This document shows, in pieces, positions 34,247-42,877 of a stretch of 64,000 nucleotides of DNA. Position numbers and translations under genes: made by a program. Position 1 is the first letter of the stretch; each line of letters opens with the position of its first letter. Source of the stretch: Maricaulis maris (GTDB taxonomy: Bacteria > Pseudomonadota > Alphaproteobacteria > Caulobacterales > Maricaulaceae); assembly GCF_003634045.1 (NCBI RefSeq), contig NZ_RBIM01000009.1, positions 27,898 through 91,897 on the forward strand. The letters run 5' to 3'. The notes below the pieces were generated by a model, which worked only from the letters and a program-made list of their open reading frames with translations, had not been told where the DNA came from and did not search any database.

Positions 34247-34602
34247 GGCTTCGCCTCGGTCCAGATCGCCAGCTCATTTCCGTTAGGGTCGGCGAAGTGG
34301 AAGCGCCGCCCGCCAGGAAAATCGTAAGGTTCCTGTAGGATCGCGCCGCCCGCAGACTTCACGGCGGCAAGGGTCTCATCCAGATCATTCGCATAAAGCA
34401 CGATCAGGACGCCCGGCGCTGCCACGGGCGTGCCGGATTCGCCGTTGAAACCGCCCTCGACGCCAGCGCCGGAGAAACTGATATATTTGTCGCCCCAGTC
34501 CTCGAAGCGCCAACCGAACAGAGACGTGTAGAACGCCTTTGTTCGTGCTGCGTCGATAAGCGGAAACTCGATATAGTTGATGCTTTTGTCGATATTGGCC
34601 AT
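34243..34602 (-). CDS. VOC-family protein (glyoxalase/bleomycin-resistance fold)
   Basis: A 119-aa protein starting at ATG 34602 (MANIDKSINYIEFPLIDAARTKAFYTSLFGWRFEDWG), with AGGGA upstream. The second beta-alpha-beta-beta-beta unit has VLIVLYANDLDETLAAVKSAGGAILQEPYDFPGGRRFHFADPNGNELAIW, including the usual GxxF and DPxGN Glu motif. It is the first gene of a VOC-NmrA operon. Confidence 0.88.
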   Translation of the reverse strand: MANIDKSINYIEFPLIDAARTKAFYTSLFGWRFEDWGDKYISFSGAGVEGGFNGESGTPVAAPGVLIVLYANDLDETLAAVKSAGGAILQEPYDFPGGRRFHFADPNGNELAIWTEAKP

Positions 34603-34673
34603 GGGGCATCCCTGGTTGGAGCGATATTGGGCGAAGCCTAATCTATTTCCACACACTGGATAATACGCTTATA

Positions 34674-34691
34674 TTGGAAGAAATATTCCAA
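34674..34691. promoter_or_regulatory. Candidate LysR-binding inverted repeat
   Basis: TTGGAA (34674-34679) and TTCCAA (34686-34691) form a 6-bp inverted repeat in the 101-bp gap between the VOC gene and the divergent LysR gene. It sits 12 bases before the LysR start. The size fits a LysR site, but this is inferred from position and symmetry. Confidence 0.45.
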
Positions 34692-34703
34692 ATATGAGAA
34701 CTC

Positions 34704-35594
34704 ATGCGACACTTGGATTCCATTGCCGTCTTTGTTGAAGTGGCCCGAACGGGCAGCTTCACCGCTGCGGCCAGAACATTGCAGATGCCCCTGTCGAGCG
34801 TGAGCCGAAAGGTGGCGGAGCTCGAGGCGGAATTACAAATCCGGCTGCTGGACCGGTCGCGAAAACCCTTGCGCATGACGGAGGCGGGACAAGCCTATTT
34901 CGACTTGTCCAGCAAGGGAATCGACGCGCTGACCTATGCCAACCAGGCCATGCGCGGCAAACAGGAGACCTTGTCAGGCACCTTGCGGATCACGGTTCCA
35001 CCCAATTTGACCGAACTCTTATTTGTTAAACCCATTGACCGCTTTGTGCGACGGCATCCAGACGCACGCGTTCGGGTGCTGGTGAGCGAACGCATGCTGG
35101 ACTTTGTCGATGACGCCATAGACTTGTCCTTTCGCGTGGCGCGCCCCGCCGCCCCCAATCTGGTTATCCGCAAACTGCTGGTCCATCGTCATAGGCTGTG
35201 CGCCGCACCGTCCTATCTGGCCGTGCATGCGCTGCCGCGCGAGCCGGCTGAGTTGAGCGAACATGTGCGGCTTGGCTTTGGTTTTCAGTCACAGGATTCG
35301 ATCGCCTGGCAGCTGACCAGAGGAGAGACTTCTTACAGTGAGCCGTTCGAGCCCACAGTGGCGATCAACGACTATCTGGCGTTGAAGGCCGCAATTGAGC
35401 AGGGAACCGGTATCGGCGAGCTACCCGGTCTTCTGTGCAAGGATGACCTGGCTAGCGGCCGCCTAGTCGAGATCCTACCCGACTGGCGGCTTCCTGAAAT
35501 CTCGCTCTACGCCGTTTATGCAGGCAAGGTTGGCCTGTCCAAGCTTGCGCGTGGTTTTCTGGACGAAGTGGCGGCGCATACGGCGTCGTTTTAG
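34704..35594 (+). CDS. LysR-family regulator
   Basis: A 296-aa regulator with HTH VFVEVARTGSFTAAARTLQMPLSSVSRKVAELEAELQIRLLDRS. The effector domain starts at LSGTLRITVPPNLTELLFVKPIDRF. It is divergent from VOC-NmrA, which it probably controls. Related LysR proteins next to NmrA/VOC genes respond to electrophiles or quinones, but the ligand here cannot be told. Confidence 0.88.
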   Translation: MRHLDSIAVFVEVARTGSFTAAARTLQMPLSSVSRKVAELEAELQIRLLDRSRKPLRMTEAGQAYFDLSSKGIDALTYANQAMRGKQETLSGTLRITVPPNLTELLFVKPIDRFVRRHPDARVRVLVSERMLDFVDDAIDLSFRVARPAAPNLVIRKLLVHRHRLCAAPSYLAVHALPREPAELSEHVRLGFGFQSQDSIAWQLTRGETSYSEPFEPTVAINDYLALKAAIEQGTGIGELPGLLCKDDLASGRLVEILPDWRLPEISLYAVYAGKVGLSKLARGFLDEVAAHTASF

Positions 35595-35652
35595 GGTTGG
35601 TGTTGTTCGAAGACCGCGTGAGGCTCGCGCTTCCATTCGCCGCAACGTACCC

Positions 35653-35928
35653 TCAATTTTCAGGAAGGCCGTTCTTCAAAAGGTCGCGGAAGCCTCGCTC
35701 GGTCATCCAACGTGCGCGGGACAGGTGACTGTCATGGACTCGGCGGGCGCGCTCCGGCTCTTCCACAGCGTTAATGCCGAGCAGAAGCGCCGCAACGTCT
35801 TCTAGTGTCGCGCCGGCCTCGTTTGCATCAAGCAATCGCATATAAAGCTTGAAATGATCGCGATCATAAACAGTCACGGCTGCGTCGTTTGGCGGAGCGT
35901 CGGCGATCATGATCTGGGTGGCTGGCAT
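35653..35928 (-). CDS. Small ICE-associated protein (DUF2285-like tail)
   Basis: A 91-aa protein starting at ATG 35928, preceded by AAGGA. The pattern YDRDHFKLYMRLLDANEAGATLEDVAALLLGINAVEEPERARRVHDSHLSRARWMTERGFRDLL is helical, with an HxxRARW motif. Similar small proteins occur with regulator genes in Trb elements. I do not recognise a firm family. It lies opposite the XRE gene across 174 bp. Confidence 0.6.
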   Translation of the reverse strand: MPATQIMIADAPPNDAAVTVYDRDHFKLYMRLLDANEAGATLEDVAALLLGINAVEEPERARRVHDSHLSRARWMTERGFRDLLKNGLPEN

Positions 35929-36102
35929 CGGCGTCCTTACGGGTCTAGCGTTCTCTATTAATGAACCGTAAACCATAAACGACGCAAGCGTCGAGCGGTT
36001 GAAAATTCCTGAGTGTTCCAGTGCAGGCGTGGAAAAATGGCTCCATCGCCCGCGTATTATAGTACGTCGCATTAAAACACGCGATCCGCATTTTACTGGC
36101 GG

Positions 36103-36330
36103 ATGGATATTCGGGAAGTATTTGGCGCAAATCTGCAGTTTTTTCGAGAGAAAGCTGGCCTCAGCCAGGCCGCCCTGGCGGACAGAATGGGCGTTGACCG
36201 CGCGCATATAAGCGCGATGGAGCGCGGCCAGCAGAACGTCACCATCATTACGCTCTGGCATGTGGCCGAAGCGCTCGACGTCAAACCGGCAGCGCTTCTG
36301 GACGATCAGGGGAAGAGCCGAAAGGCATGA
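36103..36330 (+). CDS. XRE-family helix-turn-helix regulator
   Basis: A 75-aa protein made of one HTH domain: NLQFFREKAGLSQAALADRMGVDRAHISAMERGQQNVTIITLWHVAEALDVKPAALL. It is one of the few plus-strand backbone genes and is divergent from the small protein at 35653. It may be a master repressor of transfer, as in other ICEs, but that is inference from position. Confidence 0.87.
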   Translation: MDIREVFGANLQFFREKAGLSQAALADRMGVDRAHISAMERGQQNVTIITLWHVAEALDVKPAALLDDQGKSRKA

Positions 36331-36335
36331 TGGCT

Positions 36336-36362
36336 GCCCCTCCCGGCTAGTCCGGGAGGGGC
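36336..36362. terminator. Bidirectional terminator hairpin
   Basis: A perfect 11-bp stem (GCCCCTCCCGG with CCGGGAGGGGC, 5-base loop) lies between the convergent XRE and DUF736 genes. There is no T-run, so termination is inferred from the position and the strength of the stem. Confidence 0.55.
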
Positions 36363-36373
36363 TACCGGGGGCG

Positions 36374-36706
36374 TCAATCGCCGCTCTGGCGGCGCGACCG
36401 AGACCAGATGAGGCTGTAGCTGTCTTCACCTTCGATGACGGTGTCGTCGAAGAGGTTGGCGTAGATCGGAGCGGTGAAGCTCGGATCGTCGAGCTTGAGG
36501 CTCAGATAGTCACGGCCCTCGTTCGAGCGCTTGGACCAGGCGGCGCCGATCTCGGCGCGCCCGACGAAGACGCGGTGGCTGGGTGCGTTCTCGTTCACGC
36601 GGTCCTCTTCCGGGATGATCCTTACATTCTTCGCCTGAACGCTGAGGGTGACGATTTCGCCGACGTATTCGTTGGCGGACTTCTTAAAGGTTCCGATGGT
36701 GGCCAT
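36374..36706 (-). CDS. DUF736 protein (second copy)
   Basis: A 110-aa protein: MATIGTFKKSANEYVGEIVTLSVQAKNVRIIPEE, then SHRVFVGRAEIGAAWSKRSNEGRDYLSLKLDDPSFTAPIYANLF. It shares the family pattern with the copy at 29733 but is clearly divergent. GGAGAACTGAC precedes the ATG. A long leader with hairpin-forming sequence lies upstream. Confidence 0.9.
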   Translation of the reverse strand: MATIGTFKKSANEYVGEIVTLSVQAKNVRIIPEEDRVNENAPSHRVFVGRAEIGAAWSKRSNEGRDYLSLKLDDPSFTAPIYANLFDDTVIEGEDSYSLIWSRSRRQSGD

Positions 36707-36930
36707 GTCAGTTCTCCTTTTGGCTTTCGAGCCCGCGCCCGTCGCGGCCTCGATGGCGATCGACGAGGCCGGGACGACCGCCGACGCAGCCCATGCGGCC
36801 CGCAGCGCAGAGGAGGACGGCGGAGACAGAGTTTCTTGACTCGCGAGGAATGGGCGACGCCCAGGGGAAGAAAGTCCGGCACCGCCGTTGCGGCCAAGGC
36901 GGTCGAGGCGTCAGCCGATCCCGGCCAGAT
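36707..36930 (-). promoter_or_regulatory. Long, possibly structured leader upstream of DUF736
   Basis: This leader shares, in the same order, several blocks with the leader of the DUF2493 gene (39240-39500): CGCGGCCT, GGCCGGGAC, ACCGCC, GAGGACGGCGGAG, CGCGA, a hairpin and CGCCGTTGC-like sequence. The hairpin here is GGGCGACGCCC; in the other leader it is CCGGGC/GCCCGG, so the stem is kept while its bases change. This hints at a conserved RNA, transcribed from the minus strand. I can give no known name. Confidence 0.4.
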
Positions 36931-37240
36931 CAGTCCATGAGAGGCCGCGTCGGGCGCGGGTGATGAGCTTCAAGAGAACGTTTCAAGTGGACAGTGACGA
37001 CCGAGAGTTGTTAGTCCGTATGTCGGGCGATGGAGCTCCGTAAGGCTTCAATAGGAAGGATTGCGTCGATCAGTGAGGCGTGAACGATCACGATCCAGGC
37101 GCTTGAGCAAAGTGAGACTGACCGGAGTTTAGAGATCAGCACTCTGCAGAAAAGCTGCCGTTTTGTCCGCATGCTTGCAGCCTGCACCAAGCGGTCAGAG
37201 CGGCCTTGGCCGCTATTGGGAAGGATCCCAAATCCAATGG
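36931..37240. other. Intergenic region, no gene seen
   Basis: This stretch lies between the DUF736 leader and the end of the GFA gene. Short open frames have no recognisable motif. Base composition drops toward the GFA gene, as expected at the edge of a cargo insertion. Confidence 0.45.
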
Positions 37241-37633
37241 CTACGATGGGTGACCTTCCGACTGCGGCGCATCATCACAGATCTCATACCAGGCAGGCTT
37301 CTCGGAAACGAACTCGTGAAACTGATTCCTAAGGCCGATTTCGGTATCGAGCGCGTTTGCGGCTATCGGGAAACTGTCCTCCTGAGACAGGATTTCACCT
37401 AGAGAGGTCCCGCAAACCTTGCAAAAACATCGGCCATATTTGTAGGGCGCTTCGGGCTGATACAGTCCGACCTGGTCTTTTCCCTTAACCCACGTCAGGT
37501 CTTCTCTTTTGACAAAAACAATGCTGCTGGCCCCGACCTTGCGGCACCGTGAACAGTGACACGTGCCCATCATGGATGGTTCGGACGCCAATTGAAATTT
37601 GACGGCCCCGCAACAACAGCTTCCTTCAATCAT
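37241..37633 (-). CDS. GFA-family protein (glutathione-dependent formaldehyde-activating type)
   Basis: A 130-aa zinc-binding protein starting at ATG 37633 (MIEGSCCCGAVKFQL). The metal ligands are visible in SCCCG, GTCHCSRCRKVGASS and GRCFCKVCGTS. The family name comes from glutathione-formaldehyde adduct enzymes, though most members have unknown substrates. Its lower GC upstream region suggests recent cargo. No partner gene is seen. Confidence 0.85.
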   Translation of the reverse strand: MIEGSCCCGAVKFQLASEPSMMGTCHCSRCRKVGASSIVFVKREDLTWVKGKDQVGLYQPEAPYKYGRCFCKVCGTSLGEILSQEDSFPIAANALDTEIGLRNQFHEFVSEKPAWYEICDDAPQSEGHPS

Positions 37634-37751
37634 TTTATAAACCCTCTCGTTTCGTATCTTGTTTAGAACAATACAAGAACATGGGGTGTGTCGCAACGCT
37701 GAAGGTGGGCCCGAGATTTCGAATTTGTTGCGCCCGCTCCGAACATAGCTT

Positions 37752-38177
37752 TCAGTCAATCTGACGCGCATCCTGTCCTGCAAGCGATGCAATACGTATC
37801 CACGCAGAGGCACCGACGATGACCGCGCCGATGCTGGCGAAGACGAGGGTCCATGTCTCGCCCGCGCCGCCGGTCTCCGACAGCCCCTTGACCGCGTGGA
37901 AACCGGCGACTCCCGCCGGTAAGGCATAGAGCGCGCCGAGCGCAAGGCGGATAGTCTGTGAGCGGAAGGTTGCGAAAGCCACTTGTCCGAGAACAAGAGC
38001 TATGGCGCCGGCAAACAGGGCGACGGCAACCGCGCCGATCGGTCCTGCACCGTTTTCAAACGCATAATAACCGAGCGTGACGGCGACGAAGAATGGAAGC
38101 GCATAGACAGCCAGGCTGAACAAGAGCCAGCATAGAAAACCGAGGCCGATAACACTCAGCAATGCGGACAGGAACAT
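37752..38177 (-). CDS. Small polytopic membrane protein, unknown function
   Basis: A 141-aa protein starting at ATG 38177 (MFLSALLSVIGLGFLCWLLFSLAVYALPFFVAVTLGYYAFENGAG), with GGAGACC upstream. There are about five membrane helices (also PIGAVAVALFAGAIALVLGQVAF, IRLALGALYALPAGVAGFHAV, TLVFASIGAVIVGASAWIRI). It follows DUF2493 and has been seen with it in related elements. Function is unknown. Confidence 0.7.
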   Translation of the reverse strand: MFLSALLSVIGLGFLCWLLFSLAVYALPFFVAVTLGYYAFENGAGPIGAVAVALFAGAIALVLGQVAFATFRSQTIRLALGALYALPAGVAGFHAVKGLSETGGAGETWTLVFASIGAVIVGASAWIRIASLAGQDARQID

Positions 38178-38297
38178 GGGCGGTCTCCTTGTCGATGGAG
38201 CGCCTCCACCAACCGCCACGGCGCTTTCCGAAGTATAGCGCAAAGTAGCGCGCGCCGGAACCTTCCGGCGCGCGCATCGGGTGACGTGTTTGATGCA

Positions 38298-39236
38298 TCA
38301 CGTTGTCTGCGTCGTGTTTTTCGGTGACCGGAAGTCGAAGAGCGGCACGCCGAGCTTGCGGGCCTTGTCGGCGAGATTGTCGGTGATCCCGGACCCCGGA
38401 AAGAGGATGAGCCCGATGGGCATGGCCTCAATGAGTGCGTCGTTGCGCTTGAACGGCGCGGCCTTGCCGTGGCGTTTCCAGTCCGGCTTGAAGACGATTT
38501 GCTGGCATTTGCGGTTATCCGCCCAACACGCGGCGATCTTCTCGGCGCCTTTGGGCGAGCCGCCATGCAGGAGCACCATGTCGGCGTGTTTGGCTTTCAC
38601 CCGGTCCAGCGCATCCCAGATCGCCCGGTGGTCAGTGACGTCGAGCCCGCCGGAGAATGCGATCCGTGGTCCGGTCGGCAGGAGGGGTTCGATCTCCGCG
38701 CGCCGCTTTGCCGACAGGTAGTCGCGGCTGTCGATCATGGCTGCGGTCAGCGTGCGGTGACTGATCCGGGAGCCCGAATGCGGACGCCAGGTCTGGCCGA
38801 TATGGGTCTCGAAGTGGTCGGCGGCGATATCGCGCAAGAGCTCGTAAGCGTTGCGCCGTTCGATCAGCGTGACGCCCTGCGCCGTCAGGGCTTCAAGTTC
38901 GACCGAGCGTACTTCCGAGCCGTCCTGTTCACGCTGTGATCGTCTTTGTGATTGCTCATTGTCGTCGAGGTCGCGATCGACGCGGGCTGCTGTGCGATGA
39001 AACAGGTTCGTCACGGACCAGAGCAGGTCTTCGAGATCCGGTTCGAGACGCGTGTCTTCGAACGTGGCGGCGAGTGCGTCGAAGATATCGGCTATCGCAC
39101 CCTGGAGGGCGTCGGCTTCGGGCAAGGGTCTCGGGTCGGGTTCGTCGGCGAAAGGCCGATAGCCATAGAGCTGCAATTCTTCGAGTACGGCCGCGGTTGC
39201 GGAGCTGGCCATTGGTTCGGTGGTCTCGGCGGTCAT
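38298..39236 (-). CDS. DUF2493 protein (SLOG-like)
   Basis: A 312-aa protein starting at ATG 39236 (MTAETTEPMASSATAAVLEELQLYGYRPFADEPDP). The C-terminal DUF2493 domain is RIAFSGGLDVTDHRAIWDALDRVKAKHADMVLLHGGSPKGAEKIAACWADNR...PIGLILFPGSGITDNLADKARKLGVPLFDF, with the GGS and FPGxG loops of a SLOG nucleotide-binding fold. It is common in Trb elements; the role may be sensing a nucleotide signal, but that is inferred from the fold. Confidence 0.87.
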   Translation of the reverse strand: MTAETTEPMASSATAAVLEELQLYGYRPFADEPDPRPLPEADALQGAIADIFDALAATFEDTRLEPDLEDLLWSVTNLFHRTAARVDRDLDDNEQSQRRSQREQDGSEVRSVELEALTAQGVTLIERRNAYELLRDIAADHFETHIGQTWRPHSGSRISHRTLTAAMIDSRDYLSAKRRAEIEPLLPTGPRIAFSGGLDVTDHRAIWDALDRVKAKHADMVLLHGGSPKGAEKIAACWADNRKCQQIVFKPDWKRHGKAAPFKRNDALIEAMPIGLILFPGSGITDNLADKARKLGVPLFDFRSPKNTTQTT

Positions 39237-39239
39237 GGG

Positions 39240-39500
39240 ATCGTCTCCTGTTCGGCGTGGGCCGCGCCTCTCGCGGCCTTCCCGAGCGACGGGAAAGCGG
39301 GGGCTGGCCGGGACTGCACCGCCGGTCACGGCGGCCGGAGCCAGAGGCGGAGGACGGCGGAGGCGGCGCTCTTTTGTTTCGCGATGCAAAGCCGGGCCTT
39401 TACGCCCGGCGGCGGAAAAGAGTGTCGCCGTAGCCGTTGCCGGCCCGGCCAGTCTCCGCTCCGTCTCGCTCCTCTCGGAAGGCCGAAGGCGAGGCTCTTG
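39240..39500 (-). promoter_or_regulatory. Long, possibly structured leader upstream of DUF2493
   Basis: A GC-rich stretch with several hairpins, such as CCGGGC-CTTTAC-GCCCGG near 39392-39410. It shares ordered blocks with the DUF736 leader at 36707-36930. No open frame here has coding features. It may be a regulatory RNA leader. The 320-bp gap down to the Toprim gene contains nothing else that I can recognise. Confidence 0.4.
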
Positions 39501-39556
39501 AATTAGGAGGTGATCTGACGATAGCGACCAGACTAGTGACGGGCCTGCTCTGCCGC

Positions 39557-40597
39557 TCAGTGTTCGTCGGAAAGCAGCCGTGAGAAATCGGCAGTGGCCA
39601 GTTGCTGACCCAGATGCGTCCTTAGGTCGTCCCGTCCGAGCTTGCGGAGGTCTTCGTTGAAGTCGCCGCCAAGAGAAATAAGCCGAATCGTTTCGATACC
39701 GACGGCTCCTGCGCGTTCGATCAGATTGGCGGCGGCCATGTCGCCTGCTTCGTCGGCGTCGGCGGCGATGTAGAGACGCTGAAGCCCGGTCGGCAGGATC
39801 AGCGCGGCGAGATGATTGGCCGACAACGCGGATATGACGGGCATGTTGGGCAACGCCATGCGCACGGAGAGCGTGCTTTCCAGCCCTTCGCCAGCAGCGA
39901 GGATGTCGCTCGCAGTTCCGATCCGCACGCCATGGCCGAGCAGGTTCCCCATCGCCTTGCGTGATGGATCGAGGGGCGCCTTGCGAGCCGTCGCCGGATC
40001 GAGCCATGTGCGGTGAACGCCGGTGAGATTGCCGTTCACGTCCGTGACCTTGGCGAGCAATGCGGGCCAGGTCTCCGGTGGTGTGTCTTTGGGCTGACCT
40101 TCTCGCCAATAGTAGCAGCACGGATGAAATCGCAGTGCTGGCGCGTCGCCAAGCCCGGAAAGACCGCGCCGATGAAGATAGCGCTCGGCGAGCGTTCCAC
40201 CGATCGGTTTTCCCATGGCGAATAGGCGCCGTGCAGCCTCCGGCAATCCGGTGGGTGCGACCGCTCGTTCGCGGGTTGGCGGTTCAGGTCGTGGGAGGCT
40301 CAGGAAGATACGCGCCTCATCAAGCGTCTCGCCGAAGGTGCGAAGTTGCCGGGCGCCGGCAATGAGGTCTAGCAGGTCGCCATGGTCGCCCGTGGCGGCG
40401 TCGGTCCATTTGCCGGCAGCGCCAGGACCGTGGGTTGGTCCAGTGAGGCGAACGTAAAGACTGCGTCCGGGCGTGTTCTCGACGTCGCCGACGATCCAGT
40501 AGCGGCCCTGCTTGCGGCCGTTGGAGAGATAGTGGCGGCATACGGCCTCCGCTTCGCGGCCGAGCTGGCGGGCCATGTCAGATGCAATGCTATTCAT
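39557..40597 (-). CDS. Toprim-domain protein (DUF7146/primase-like)
   Basis: A 346-aa protein starting at ATG 40597 with GGAGGCGCAA upstream. The N-terminal domain (KQGRYWIVGDVENTPGRSLYVRLTGPTHGPGAAGKWTDAATGDHGDLLDLI) is the primase-associated DUF7146 type. The Toprim catalytic residues are in LAAGEGLEST (Glu237) and YIAADADEAG (Asp280, Asp282). It probably primes or processes element DNA during replication. Length is normal for the family. Confidence 0.87.
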   Translation of the reverse strand: MNSIASDMARQLGREAEAVCRHYLSNGRKQGRYWIVGDVENTPGRSLYVRLTGPTHGPGAAGKWTDAATGDHGDLLDLIAGARQLRTFGETLDEARIFLSLPRPEPPTRERAVAPTGLPEAARRLFAMGKPIGGTLAERYLHRRGLSGLGDAPALRFHPCCYYWREGQPKDTPPETWPALLAKVTDVNGNLTGVHRTWLDPATARKAPLDPSRKAMGNLLGHGVRIGTASDILAAGEGLESTLSVRMALPNMPVISALSANHLAALILPTGLQRLYIAADADEAGDMAAANLIERAGAVGIETIRLISLGGDFNEDLRKLGRDDLRTHLGQQLATADFSRLLSDEH

Positions 40598-40616
40598 TTG
40601 CGCCTCCTTGGTGAGA

Positions 40617-40653
40617 GCAAAAAAGAAGGAGCCCGCCACATTGGGCGGGCTCC
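40617..40653 (-). terminator. Rho-independent terminator after parB
   Basis: On the minus strand a 10-bp stem (GGAGCCCGCC/GGCGGGCTCC, 6-base loop) is followed by TTCTTTTTT. It lies 41 bases after the ParB-like stop, so parB is terminated apart from the Toprim gene. Confidence 0.8.
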
Positions 40654-40693
40654 AGGGGCGGCTGCGGGAGCCGTTGGGGGGCTTGGCTCCCGG

Positions 40694-42751
40694 TCACTCG
40701 GCCGCAGTGGCGAAGGCGTTGCCGGTGACAGGTTCATCATCGGTGATGACGGCGGAATCGCCCATGGCCGTTTCGCCGCCGTTATCCGCCGATTGCGCTT
40801 CGCTGTCGGGAAGAGCCGGCATGCGCAGGACTCCGGGCAGCCAACCGGTTCCTTCGAGAAGCTCTTCGGCCGCCGCGACCATCTCCGGTTTCTTGAGACC
40901 AGCGATGCGGTTGGCTGCCTCGTCGCCCTTGGATTCGCGCACGGCTTCGAGGATGCGGGCCTTGGTGACGCGCGCGAGATAGCTCTCGCCCGTCGGCGTC
41001 CAGCCCGCGGCCGCCATGTCGAGCCCGAGCGTCGCCGCCAGCACGTCCGCATGGGCGAGCGCCCGCGGACGGCGGTTGTAAGGTTCCTGGACGGCGTTGA
41101 CGGTTATGGCGATGCAATGCGCGAACAGCGCCTCGCGGCTGTCGTTGTCGAACCCGACCAGCGCCTCCCACAGATCCTCAGGCGCTTTCGGCAGCGCCCC
41201 TAGCCAGCTCGTCGTGCGAGCGTCGATGCTGAGCGCGTAAGCCGTGTCGCCAAGGCCCGGCGCCTGGGCACCGAAACCGGCGCTGTGCGGCGTGATCTCG
41301 ACGCAGCTATCCAGCGGATAGTGATAGAAGAGCCGCAGCGTCATCGCGTGCAGGGCGGCGAGGAACGCCGTCTGCGGATCGTTGGCGAGCGCGTCGCGAA
41401 GGGCGAGCGTGCGATGCGCCGTCAATTCCATGACGAGGCGGTCGGAGAGCGGCTTGAGGCCATCGTCTTCCTCTTCCGCCTCGTCGCTGGCATCCGTGTT
41501 CGTGACGTCGTCGACGTCCTCATCGGTGGAGGCGTTGATCCCATCGACCTCATTCTGCCCGTCGGATTCGACCGCAGGTTCATCCTCGGGGCGGACATAG
41601 CCTCGTTCGGCGCGCAGACGGCCGTCTTGACCGATGCTGACGAAGACGCCGGCAATCGCGATTTCATCCGGCTCGAAGCGGACGGGCCGCTCCTGCAAGG
41701 CTTCCATCGCCGTTTCGATCTCGCCGAGCCGACTGTCGATCTCTTCCGGGAACTCCTCGGCGTCGGCGTACTCGTCTTCGAGCTGATCGTATTCAGTCTT
41801 CAGCGCGTGGAAGCTCGCGATCTCGTCCTCGCTCATCGGCTCGGTCTCGCCGATGATCCGGCGCAGACCGTAGGTATGGCCGTAAGGAAAGTCCGTGCTG
41901 ATCTCGATCCATTTCCAGCCCTCGGCGCGGATCGCTTCCGCATGGGTTTCGAGCTTTTCATCGACGAGTTTCGCAAGCAGGCCTGCATCCTGCAGCCATC
42001 CGCCATCATCGGACTGGAACAGGTCGCGAAGGATGGCGCCGCCGGCCGCCTCATAGGCGCCCAGCCCGACGAACTGCGCCCGCCGGTCGGAGGCGCGCAC
42101 GGCGCCTTCGGTCAGCATGCGGCGGATTTCATAGGGCTGTTTCGCGTAGGTCCGTTTGATCGAATCCCAGACCTGCTCTTGGCGCTCATGGTCGGGATTG
42201 ACCGTGAAGGCCATGAGTTGGTCGAGGGTCAGGTCCTCCTCGGCATAGGCGTCGAGAAGCGACGGCGCGATGGCGGCGAGCTTAAGCCGCTGCTTGACGA
42301 CATTCGCCGAGACGAAGAAGGCCGCCGCGATTTCTTCCTCGCTCTTGCCTTTCTCGCGCATCGCCTGGAAGGCGCGGAACTGGTCGAGCGGATGAAGCGG
42401 CGCCCGCTGAACATTCTCGGCGAGACTGTCTTCTTCGGCGAGGCCGTCCGTGCGCACGATGCAGGGCACGGGCGCTGTGCGGTTCAGCCGCTTCTGCTTG
42501 ACCAGAAGTTCGAGCGCCCGGTAGCGGCGTCCGCCGGCCGGGATCTCGAACATGCCGGTTTCAGCGCCGTCCTCGTCCAGCACCGGCCGGACGGTGATCG
42601 AGGACAGAAGCGTGCGCCGGGCGATGTCTTCGGCGAGCTCCTCGATCGAGACGCCGGCCTTGATGCGCCGAACATTCGACTGGCTCAGCACCAGCTTGTT
42701 GAAAGGGATGTCGCGCGAGGCGCTGAGGGTGATTTTCTGAGACTTGGTCAT
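40694..42751 (-). CDS. ParB/Spo0J-like partition or nuclease protein
   Basis: A 685-aa ParB-domain protein, longer than chromosomal ParB. The ParBc domain is IPFNKLVLSQSNVRRIKAGVSIEELAEDIARRTLLSSITVRPVL...FEIPAGGRRYRALELL and NVQRAPLHPLDQFRAF. An HTH follows: EEEIAAAFFVSANVVKQRLKLAAIAPSLLDAYAEEDLTLDQLMAFTV. A long acidic linker and a helical C-terminal domain complete it. No ParA is nearby, so it may act as a regulator or a nuclease instead of a partition protein. Confidence 0.9.
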   Translation of the reverse strand: MTKSQKITLSASRDIPFNKLVLSQSNVRRIKAGVSIEELAEDIARRTLLSSITVRPVLDEDGAETGMFEIPAGGRRYRALELLVKQKRLNRTAPVPCIVRTDGLAEEDSLAENVQRAPLHPLDQFRAFQAMREKGKSEEEIAAAFFVSANVVKQRLKLAAIAPSLLDAYAEEDLTLDQLMAFTVNPDHERQEQVWDSIKRTYAKQPYEIRRMLTEGAVRASDRRAQFVGLGAYEAAGGAILRDLFQSDDGGWLQDAGLLAKLVDEKLETHAEAIRAEGWKWIEISTDFPYGHTYGLRRIIGETEPMSEDEIASFHALKTEYDQLEDEYADAEEFPEEIDSRLGEIETAMEALQERPVRFEPDEIAIAGVFVSIGQDGRLRAERGYVRPEDEPAVESDGQNEVDGINASTDEDVDDVTNTDASDEAEEEDDGLKPLSDRLVMELTAHRTLALRDALANDPQTAFLAALHAMTLRLFYHYPLDSCVEITPHSAGFGAQAPGLGDTAYALSIDARTTSWLGALPKAPEDLWEALVGFDNDSREALFAHCIAITVNAVQEPYNRRPRALAHADVLAATLGLDMAAAGWTPTGESYLARVTKARILEAVRESKGDEAANRIAGLKKPEMVAAAEELLEGTGWLPGVLRMPALPDSEAQSADNGGETAMGDSAVITDDEPVTGNAFATAAE

Positions 42752-42757
42752 ATCAGT

Positions 42758-42811
42758 TCTCCGTGGGCGGGCTGGCCGAAAGCCTCTCTCTCGACCTCCA
42801 AACCCGTCACG
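42758..42811 (-). repeat. Leader repeat upstream of parB
   Basis: A 54-base sequence just before the ParB-like start recurs at 44082-44135 before DUF932, with 51 of 54 positions equal. On the minus strand it reads GTGACGGGTTTGGAGGTCGA and on to the ribosome-binding CGGAGA. It sits within the 5' leader of both genes and is likely a shared regulatory element. Confidence 0.75.
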
Positions 42812-42877
42812 AAAAACCCGGCCCGCCTCTTCCTCTTGAGGAAGCGACGGACCGGAACGATAGAGCGCCGTTTGCAG

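Noticed and set aside
38298..40121. 607-aa minus-strand frame
   Set aside because: Only the C-terminal 312 residues (from ATG 39236) form a real protein; the upstream part lies in a leader and in the Toprim gene in the wrong frame.
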